Below, one piece after another: positions 31,060-37,520 of a stretch of 37,520 nt of DNA. A program made the translations under genes and the position numbers. Source of the stretch: JADLGF01 sp020849415 (GTDB taxonomy: Bacteria; Chloroflexota; Chloroflexia; Thermomicrobiales; UBA6265); assembly GCA_033812595.1 (NCBI GenBank), contig JAPXTJ010000012.1:1-37520 (forward strand). Direction: 5' to 3'. The first letter of the stretch is position 1. Each line of letters opens with the position of its first letter. Under the pieces are notes generated by a model, which was not told the origin of the DNA, did not search any database, and saw only the letters and a program-made list of their open reading frames with translations.

Positions 31060-31801
31060 GCGCAGGATTCGGTTACAGGGGAGCTACAACTTCCGGGATA
31101 TCGGCGGGTACGCCGGCGCCGACGGAAAAACGGTGCGCTGGGAACGGGTTTTCCGGAGCGACGCGCTCTTCCGACTGACGCCGGAGGACCTCGATACACT
31201 CCGACCACTTGGGCTGGCGACCTTGATCGATCTACGGACACGCGCCGAGATCGAGCGCACCGGACCAAGCCCGCTGCTCGTGGCGCACGGCACGAACCAT
31301 CGGCACCACCCGTTCCTGAACGACCCGGTCGATCCCGACGATCTCGACGCGCTGCCGAAGCTGGCCGATCTCTACGCCGGGCTGCTCGATACCGGCGCCG
31401 AAACGATTCGCGGCGTCTTCGATACGCTTGCCAACACCGCCCACTACCCCGCCGTGATCCACTGCGCGGTCGGTAAGGATCGCACCGGCATCGTTGTTTC
31501 GATCCTGCTCCGGTCACTCGGCGTCGATGACGAAACGATCGTCACCGATTACGCCATTACCGAAACGAACTTCCACGAACTGGTGGCGCACTTGCGCGCG
31601 ACCGACAACGCCGAACTCCTTGCGGAGATCGACGCCATTCGGCCAGACCTGATGGCGGCGCCGGCGGCAACGATGCGCGATTTCCTGGGATTGATCGATA
31701 CCCGCTTTGGCGGCACCGAACAACTCCTGGCCGATTCCGGCGTCCCGGCCGGCGCCATGGCCGAACTGCGCTCGCTGCTCCTGGAACCATCGGGGCTGTA
31801 G
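31046..31801 (+). CDS. Tyrosine-protein phosphatase (dual-specificity-like, Y_phosphatase3)
   Basis: A 251-residue phosphatase. The N-terminus has NFRDIGGYAGADGKTVRWER, the classic opening of this family. FRSDALFRLTPEDLDTLRPL and LIDLRTRAEIE follow. The P-loop is HCAVGKDRTG (Cys140, Arg146, CX5R). Family members remove phosphate from tyrosine or from phosphoinositides, and some bacterial members are secreted effectors; no signal peptide is seen here. ATG 31046 follows GGAGG at 6 bp, inside the 3' end of the GNAT gene. The downstream 322-bp gap holds a dispersed repeat and a terminator hairpin. Confidence 0.9.
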   Translation: MEQRERRIRLQGSYNFRDIGGYAGADGKTVRWERVFRSDALFRLTPEDLDTLRPLGLATLIDLRTRAEIERTGPSPLLVAHGTNHRHHPFLNDPVDPDDLDALPKLADLYAGLLDTGAETIRGVFDTLANTAHYPAVIHCAVGKDRTGIVVSILLRSLGVDDETIVTDYAITETNFHELVAHLRATDNAELLAEIDAIRPDLMAAPAATMRDFLGLIDTRFGGTEQLLADSGVPAGAMAELRSLLLEPSGL

Positions 31802-31859
31802 AGCCCACCGCTAAGGCGAGTTTCGACGGCGGCGTCGCCTCACCAAACTGAACCCATCC

Positions 31860-32010
31860 TTTGTAGGGGCGTCTCTTGTGGGCGCCCGATCGCCCGCAGG
31901 CGATGGTCCACCCGGTGCGAATCAGGGTGTTTCCCGGGGAAACCAGACCGTTGCGTACGACGTTCGTCGCCTGCGGGCGACCGGGAGGCCACAAGGGCCT
32001 CCCCTACAAA
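31860..32010. repeat. ~150-bp dispersed element with inverted ends, copy B
   Basis: TTTGTAGGGG (31860-31869) and CCCCTACAAA (32001-32010) are perfect terminal inverted repeats. Longer homology continues inward (CTTGTGGG and its complement, then GCCCGCAGGCGA on both arms). The interior shares CGA-TCAGGG, GGTCGCC-like and GGGCGACC stretches with copy A at 22.8 kb. It lies between the phosphatase and the giant surface-protein gene and encodes nothing. Confidence 0.75.
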
Positions 32011-32063
32011 GCCAGCCTGCGGCGTTCGATGCCTGTCAACGTCATGTGCATCCGCTTTAACTG

Positions 32064-32098
32064 CCGGAGCCCGGGGGCGCATTGCCCCCGGGCTCCGG
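32064..32098. terminator. 15-bp perfect hairpin at the end of the giant gene
   Basis: CCGGAGCCCGGGGGC (32064-32078) and GCCCCCGGGCTCCGG (32084-32098) pair exactly around GCATT. It is 25 bp past the stop codon of the minus-strand surface protein. The T tail is weak on either strand, so it may be a bidirectional or Rho-assisted terminator. Confidence 0.7.
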
Positions 32099-32123
32099 TT
32101 TCGTTCGGCGTATGCCGGTCAGG

Positions 32124-35100
32124 TCAGCTCCTGCGGGTGCGCTTCGCGTTGGTCATGAGCATCGCTCCGGCCACCATGAGCAGCAGGGCCAGCATCGGCA
32201 GGATCAGCATCAGCATCGAGCCGCCCGTGAAGCCGGCGCCGGTATCCGGCAACTCCTCGATCGGCTTCGTCGGCGACGGCGTCGGCGTCGGATCGACGCC
32301 CGGAGTCTCCGGCTCGAAGTTCGTGACGCGCAGGTAGGTCGTAACGTTCGCCGTGATCGTGATGCTCGTGCTCGCGCCGGTGGAGACTTCCGTCACCGTG
32401 TAGGCGCCGAACCGCAGCGTCAGGTTCGCTTCGCCGTTGCGATCGGTGGTTATCGTCACCGGGCTGGTGAGATCGCCGCCGCTGATCGTGAAGCTCAGGC
32501 CCGCGCCGCGCCAGCAGCCGTCCGGCACCTGGAAGCCGGCGCTGTCGACCGTTTCGAAGATCGGCTGCCGCGCCTCGTCGCTCTCGCAGATCACCTTGAG
32601 CAGGTTGAGTTCGCCATCCTGCGGCAGGTTGACGAAGGCCGCCACGCCGCCAGTACCGGGGACCGGCTCGATCGTGATCGGGTTCTCCCGCGGCAGGTAG
32701 CCCGGGGTCGCCGTGGTCACATCCTCCGTGATCACCAGTTCGTCGCCGGTCACCGCCGGGATGCGCACCGTGCCGTCAGCGCCGGTGATGAAGCTGCCGG
32801 CGATCGGTTCGCCGTTGGCGGTGGCGGTGAAGGCGACGCCCTCGACCCGCTCACATCCCTCCGGCGCGTACGCCGGATCGCTCGCCAGCCGATCGAGATC
32901 GACGGCGCCCGGATCGACCTGGCAGTCGAGCTTGACGACCAGCGGTTGGCGTTCGTTGATCACGGTGACGGTCACGATCTCTCCGTAGACGAGTTCGATA
33001 TCGAACTCCTCGATCGGCTGGTAACCGGCCGGGGTCGTCGTTTCGGTCACCGTATAGGTGCCGACCGGGATCATCTCGAAGCGCGCGCGGCCGTTTTCAG
33101 CCACGCACTCCGGTCCGAAGGTCACCTCACCGTCGGTCAGGGTGAAGCAGGCGCCGGCCAGCGGGCTCTCACCATCCGGACCAACTTTCTGTATCTCCAC
33201 CGGGCAGTTCATCGGCATCACCGCCGAGGCCGAGGTCTCGGCGGCCAGGAGCACCTGTCCGGACCAGTTGGTGGAACTGACGGTGGCGCTGTTCTCGATC
33301 GGGTTGCAGCGATCGGCCGGCGTCAAGCCGCTGATGGTGACGGCGATCGTGCTATCCGCCGGCATCGTGCCGACATCGCAGGTGAGGATGCCGTTCTCGA
33401 TCGCGCAGCTTTCGGTATCGATCGCGTCGCTGGAGCCAATCACGCTGGTGATCGTCCAGGCGATGCCGACCGGCAGGGTGTCGGTGATGACGACGTCGTA
33501 GGCGCTGCCATCGCCGCTGTTCTCAACCACGATCTTGAACGACACCGCATCGCCGGGGCCGATCGGCGTGGAGGTTTCGTTGCCCTCGCTATCGACGGCC
33601 AGCTTGTCGATGCTGACGACCGGGCAATCGACCGTCACCGTGGCAGTCGAGCTGCGATCACCCTCGGTGGTCGGTTCGGCCGTCAGGTTCGAGGCCTCGA
33701 TCGTCGCCGTGTTCGTCACTTCGCCGCAGTCACCGGCATCGGTGGTGCCACTGATCGTGACGCTCTCGTGCTCACCGGCAACGATTTCGTCCCATGCACA
33801 CGTCAGCGTGCCGTTCTCGATCTCGCAGGCCGCTTCGTCGTCGACATCCCAGGTGATGCCGAGCGGCAGCACGTCGGTCAGGACGACATCGTAGGCCGTG
33901 CCCGCGCCGTTGTTGGTGACGGTGATGGTGAAGCTGATTTCGTCGCCGGCGTTGATCGTTTCCTCGCCGGCAACCTTCTCAACCACCAGATCCGGGCAGT
34001 TGACCGTGACGGTGGCGCTCGCTGCGCGATCATCCGGTTCCGTCGGCTCGTCCGTCAGGTTCGACGCATCGACCGTGACCCGGTTCTCCTGCGCGCCGCA
34101 CTCGGTGGCGGTGGTCGGCGCGGAGACCTCGATGGTCACGACTCCATCAGCGACGATATCGCCGAGGTCGCAGGTCACCTGACCCTGCTCGTTCGGCAGG
34201 GTGCACGTGCCCGCGGACGGGGTCAAGGTCCACTCGGCGTCGAAGGGCAACGTATCGATCACCACCACGTCGTAGGCCGTGCCCGCGCCGTTGTTGGTGA
34301 CGGTGACGGTGTAGTTCGCCGTATCGCCCGCGCTGATCGACGCGGGGTTCGCCTCTTTCTCGATCACGAGATCGGGGCAATTGACCGTTACGATCGAGAC
34401 GGCAACCAGCGGATACTCGGTGATCAGGTTCGTGGCTTCGGCGATCGCCGTGTTCGATACCTCACCACACTCGTCCGGCGTGGCGATTGCCGAAACCTCG
34501 ATGGTCACCTTGCCGCCGGCGGCAATATCGCCAACCGCACACACGACCTTGCCATCAACATCCGGCTCGGAGCAGGTACCCGCCGACGGGACGATCGTCC
34601 AGTCCGCCTCGAACGGCAGTATCTCCTCAACGGTCACGCCCCGGGCGATTCCGGCCTCGGCGTCGTTGGTGACGGTGATCGTGAAGCTGATCTCATCACC
34701 AGCGTTGATGGTGTTCTTTTCGGCCTGTTTCGAGATCCCGAGCGCCGGGCAGTTGACCATCACCTCAGCGGTGCTGCGGAGCGGATCGGTTTCATCCTCG
34801 CCTTCCGCGTCCCGCTTGGCCACACCGCCGCCGAGGTTGGCGGCCTCGACCCGCGCCGTGTTCTCGACGAGTCCGCAATCGTTGGCATCCGTGACCCCGC
34901 TGATCGTGACGATCTCCTCGCCGCCGGCCGCGATCACGTCCCATTCGCAGGTCAGCACGCCTTCGACGATCTCGCACGCCAAGGTGTCGTCCACGCTCCA
35001 GGTGATGCCGAGCGGCAGCACGTCGGTCAGGATCACGTCGTAGGCATCGCCCTCACCATTGTTGGTCACCGTGATCGTGAAGCTGATCGGATCGCCTGAA

Positions 35101-37520
35101 CTGATCGTTTCCTCACCGGCGACCTTTTCGACCACCAGATTCGGGCAATTCACCGTGACGGTGGCGGTCGAGCTGCGATCACCTTCGGTCGTCGGCTCGG
35201 CGGTCAGGTTCGACGCGTCGATCGTGGCGGTGTTCTCGACCACGCCGCAATCGTTCGCATCGGTGGTGCCGGTGATGGTCACGCTTTGGTCGTCGCCGGA
35301 GGCGATTTCGGCCCACGTGCAGATCAGCGTGCCATTCTCGATCTCGCAGGCCTCGCCGTTGTCGACGCCCCAATCGATACCAGGCGGCAGCACGTCGATC
35401 AACACCACGTCGTACGCGTCACCCTCGCCCTCGTTGGTGACGGTGATCGTGAAGGCGATGTCGTCGCCGGCGTTGATTTCGTCGTCTTCAGCGACCTTCT
35501 CAACCACCAGGTCCGGGCAGTTCACCGTCACACGTGCCGTCGAGCTCAGCGGATCATCCGATTCCACACCGAGCGGCACGATCACCGGGATCAGGTTCGA
35601 CGCGTCGATCGTGGCGGTGTTCTCAACGATGCCGCAATCATTCGCATCGGTGGTTCCGCTGATCGTCACGCGCTCGTCATCGCCAGAGGCGATCACATCC
35701 CATTCACAGGTCAGCGTGCCGTTCTCGATCTCGCAGGCAACGTCGTCATCGACATCCCACGTAATGCCGCTCGGCAGCACATCGGTCAGGACGACATCGT
35801 AGGCATCGCCGGCGCCGACATTCCTCACCGTGATGGTGAAGCTGATCGGATCACCCGCGTTGATCGTTTCCTCACCGGCGACCTTTTCGACCACCAGATT
35901 CGGGCAGTTCACCGTCACGGTGGCGGTCGAACTGCGATCACCTGCGGTGGTCGGTTCGGCCGTCAGGTTCGACGCATCGATCGTGGCGGTGTTCTCGACC
36001 ACACCGCAATCCTCGGCGTCGGTCGTGCCACTGATCGTCACGCTCACCGGGTCGCTGTCCGCCGCCAGGGTGCCGAAGTCACAGGTCAGCGTGCCGTTGG
36101 TGATCTCGCAGTCGTCGGTGTTGCTCACCGTCCACGTGATGCCGGTCGGCAGCACGTCGGTCAGGACGACCTCGTAGGCGTCACCCTCACCCTTGTTGGT
36201 GACGGTGATGGTGAAGCTGATTTCGTCACCAGCGTTGATCGTTTCCTCGCCGGCAACCTTCTCAACCACCAGATCCGGGCAGTTGACCGTGACCGTGGCC
36301 GTCGAACTCGGCGCTTCGTCGTTCTCGAACGTCAGGTTCGAGGCGTCGACCGTGGCCGTATTGTCGACTTCGCCGCAATCCAGCGCGTCGGTGGTGCCGC
36401 TGATCGTCACGCTCGCGGTGCCGCCGTCGCCCGCCAGGGTGCCGAAGTCACACGTGAGCGTGCCGTTGGTAATCTCGCAGTCGTCGGTGTTGTCCGCCGT
36501 CCAGACGATGCCGGTCGGCAGGTTGTCGGTTACCACCACGTCGTACGCGTCACCATCGCCGATATTGGTGACGGTGATCGTGAAGCTGATCTCATCACCG
36601 GCGCTGACCGTCTCGGCCGCCGCTTCCTTTTCGATGGTGAGTTCGGAGCAATTCACCAGCACCTCGGCCGTGCTGCTGCGCGGATTGACCGGCGCTTCAT
36701 CCGGCCCCGGCTGCAGCGGGCTCAACGGGCCCAGGTTCGAGGCGTCAACGGTGGCCGTGTTCACGATCTCGCCGCAGTCTTCAGCGTCCGTCGTGCCGGT
36801 GATCGTCACGCTTTCATCATCGCCGGAAGCGATTTCGGTCCAGGTGCAGGTCAGGGTGCCGTTTTCGATCTCGCAGACTTCACCGTTGTCGACGTCCCAA
36901 TCGATGCCGCTCGGAAGCACGTCGGTGAGGACCACGTCGTAGGCGTCACCCTCGCCATTGTTGGTGACGGTGATCGTGAAGCTGATGTCGTCCCCGGCGT
37001 TGATGGTCGCCGCACCCGCCGTCTTCTCGATCTTCAGTTCCGGACACTCAACCGTCACGGTGGCGGTCGAACTCGGCGCTTCGTCGTTCTCGAACGTCAG
37101 GTTCGAGGCGTCGACGGTCGCGGTGTTTTCAACCTCGCCGCAGTCGAGCGCGTCGGTGGTACCGCTGATGGTCACGCTCACCGGGTCGCTGCCAGCCGCC
37201 AGGGTGCCGAAGTCACAGGTCAGCGTGCCGTTGGTGATCTCGCAGTCGTCGGTGTTGTCCGCCGTCCACGTGATGCCGGTCGGCAGCACGTCGGTCACGA
37301 TCACGTCGTAGGCATCGCCCTCGCCCATGTTCGTCACGGTGATCGTGAAGCTGATCTCGTCGCCGGCGTTGATGGTCTCGGCCGCCGCTTCCTTCACAAT
37401 CGTGAGATCAGCGCAGTTGACGGTGATATCGGCTTCGGCTTCGTTGTCGGCCGCGGTGTCGTGCTCGTCAGTGCTCGGCCATTCGTTGCTGGTCGTCACG
37501 CGAGCCAGGTTGATGAGGCC
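32124..37520 (-). CDS. Giant DUF11-repeat surface protein with SpaA-like domains and LPDTG anchor (5' end outside window)
   Basis: About 1,798 residues are seen and the frame stays open at the window edge, so the N-terminus and signal peptide are missing. Eleven complete DUF11 repeats of about 123-140 residues follow one partial one. Each has the core INAGDEISFTITVTNNGEGD, then AYDVVLTDVLPxGITW, and normally four Cys (CEI, LTC, DCG, VNC). The last 359 residues hold three SpaA/prealbumin-like domains, such as GTYTVTETTTPAGYQPIEEF, and a Pro/Thr spacer. LPDTG (32238-32252) follows, with a hydrophobic helix (MLMLILPMLALLLMVAGAML) and a basic tail. This is a sortase-anchored, stalk-like adhesin or cell-wall protein; its ligand is unknown. 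Repeats 8 and 9 diverge. GTG 37499 is an internal codon. Confidence 0.9.
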   Translation of the reverse strand, partial: GLINLARVTTSNEWPSTDEHDTAADNEAEADITVNCADLTIVKEAAAETINAGDEISFTITVTNMGEGDAYDVIVTDVLPTGITWTADNTDDCEITNGTLTCDFGTLAAGSDPVSVTISGTTDALDCGEVENTATVDASNLTFENDEAPSSTATVTVECPELKIEKTAGAATINAGDDISFTITVTNNGEGDAYDVVLTDVLPSGIDWDVDNGEVCEIENGTLTCTWTEIASGDDESVTITGTTDAEDCGEIVNTATVDASNLGPLSPLQPGPDEAPVNPRSSTAEVLVNCSELTIEKEAAAETVSAGDEISFTITVTNIGDGDAYDVVVTDNLPTGIVWTADNTDDCEITNGTLTCDFGTLAGDGGTASVTISGTTDALDCGEVDNTATVDASNLTFENDEAPSSTATVTVNCPDLVVEKVAGEETINAGDEISFTITVTNKGEGDAYEVVLTDVLPTGITWTVSNTDDCEITNGTLTCDFGTLAADSDPVSVTISGTTDAEDCGVVENTATIDASNLTAEPTTAGDRSSTATVTVNCPNLVVEKVAGEETINAGDPISFTITVRNVGAGDAYDVVLTDVLPSGITWDVDDDVACEIENGTLTCEWDVIASGDDERVTISGTTDANDCGIVENTATIDASNLIPVIVPLGVESDDPLSSTARVTVNCPDLVVEKVAEDDEINAGDDIAFTITVTNEGEGDAYDVVLIDVLPPGIDWGVDNGEACEIENGTLICTWAEIASGDDQSVTITGTTDANDCGVVENTATIDASNLTAEPTTEGDRSSTATVTVNCPNLVVEKVAGEETISSGDPISFTITVTNNGEGDAYDVILTDVLPLGITWSVDDTLACEIVEGVLTCEWDVIAAGGEEIVTISGVTDANDCGLVENTARVEAANLGGGVAKRDAEGEDETDPLRSTAEVMVNCPALGISKQAEKNTINAGDEISFTITVTNDAEAGIARGVTVEEILPFEADWTIVPSAGTCSEPDVDGKVVCAVGDIAAGGKVTIEVSAIATPDECGEVSNTAIAEATNLITEYPLVAVSIVTVNCPDLVIEKEANPASISAGDTANYTVTVTNNGAGTAYDVVVIDTLPFDAEWTLTPSAGTCTLPNEQGQVTCDLGDIVADGVVTIEVSAPTTATECGAQENRVTVDASNLTDEPTEPDDRAASATVTVNCPDLVVEKVAGEETINAGDEISFTITVTNNGAGTAYDVVLTDVLPLGITWDVDDEAACEIENGTLTCAWDEIVAGEHESVTISGTTDAGDCGEVTNTATIEASNLTAEPTTEGDRSSTATVTVDCPVVSIDKLAVDSEGNETSTPIGPGDAVSFKIVVENSGDGSAYDVVITDTLPVGIAWTITSVIGSSDAIDTESCAIENGILTCDVGTMPADSTIAVTISGLTPADRCNPIENSATVSSTNWSGQVLLAAETSASAVMPMNCPVEIQKVGPDGESPLAGACFTLTDGEVTFGPECVAENGRARFEMIPVGTYTVTETTTPAGYQPIEEFDIELVYGEIVTVTVINERQPLVVKLDCQVDPGAVDLDRLASDPAYAPEGCERVEGVAFTATANGEPIAGSFITGADGTVRIPAVTGDELVITEDVTTATPGYLPRENPITIEPVPGTGGVAAFVNLPQDGELNLLKVICESDEARQPIFETVDSAGFQVPDGCWRGAGLSFTISGGDLTSPVTITTDRNGEANLTLRFGAYTVTEVSTGASTSITITANVTTYLRVTNFEPETPGVDPTPTPSPTKPIEELPDTGAGFTGGSMLMLILPMLALLLMVAGAMLMTNAKRTRRS

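Noticed and set aside
32082..35099. 1,005-codon open frame antisense to the giant surface protein
   Set aside because: It follows the DUF11 repeats in mirror image, is very Arg/Asp/Gly-rich, and has no recognisable domain. GC-rich repeat genes commonly leave an open antisense frame. The minus-strand frame has clear domains and an LPDTG tail.

Overview
The window is GC-rich, densely coded bacterial chromosome. The flavour is Chloroflexota, probably class Thermomicrobia or a relative; this is inferred from gene mix, codon use and dispersed repeats, not proven. The mix includes an RskA-type anti-sigma factor, tandem ferritin-like proteins, a WYL regulator, DUF305 and DUF4394 proteins, and a sortase-anchored DUF11-repeat surface protein. 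There is no rRNA, no tRNA that I could see, no CRISPR array and no integrase or transposase. Many genes appear to start with GTG or TTG.

Layout. 1-1.6 kb: tail of a CCA-adding-type tRNA nucleotidyltransferase, then a DUF1772 membrane protein with its TetR regulator. 1.6-3.9 kb: an epoxide-hydrolase-type enzyme divergent from a WYL regulator. 3.9-5.1 kb: a probable copper-responsive unit, with a CsoR-like operator, a His-rich secreted protein and a DUF305 protein. 5.2-12.1 kb: metabolic and housekeeping genes (kynureninase, PHP hydrolase, GrpB, an APH-fold kinase with an enolase-superfamily dehydratase, M81/MlrC peptidase). 12.1-13.1 kb: an Xre/RES toxin-antitoxin pair under a near-perfect 30-bp operator. 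13.3-17.6 kb: an ECF sigma/anti-sigma pair flanked by a secreted DUF4394 protein and two ferritin-like proteins. 17.6-18.2 kb: an unresolved stretch with small ORFs in shifting frames. 18.3-22.7 kb: cyclophilin, secreted VIT-VWA protein, TetR regulator and P-loop kinase. 22.9-31.8 kb: CaiB-type CoA transferase, a 55-aa protein with its own promoter and terminator, DUF885 peptidase, class III aminotransferase, P5C-type aldehyde dehydrogenase, J-domain coiled-coil protein, GNAT and a tyrosine phosphatase. 32.1-37.5 kb: a giant surface protein on the minus strand, open at the window edge, with 11 complete DUF11 repeats, SpaA-like domains, LPDTG and a membrane tail.

How genes work together. The best candidate for an undescribed local system is the ECF unit at 13.3-17.6 kb. 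I find the same bipartite promoter (GTGATCC, 16-17 nt, CGTTY) upstream of the sigma gene, of the divergent DUF4394 gene and of the first ferritin-like gene. This suggests an autoregulated sigma/anti-sigma switch driving an envelope iron or redox protein set. Other local logic that can be read: a copper-type operator on the promoter of the His-rich/DUF305 pair, autoregulation of the RES/Xre pair, and regulator-target pairing at 0.4-1.6 kb and 1.6-3.8 kb.

Intergenic space is rich in dispersed hairpin repeats. These include CTCCCG-TTGC-CGGGAG hairpins with CCCTCACC flanks, GGAACCCGGAAC inverted repeats, a two-copy ~150-bp element with inverted ends, and a triple hairpin at 27.5 kb. Start sites given below are my choices from Shine-Dalgarno spacing and are often shorter than the longest open frame.
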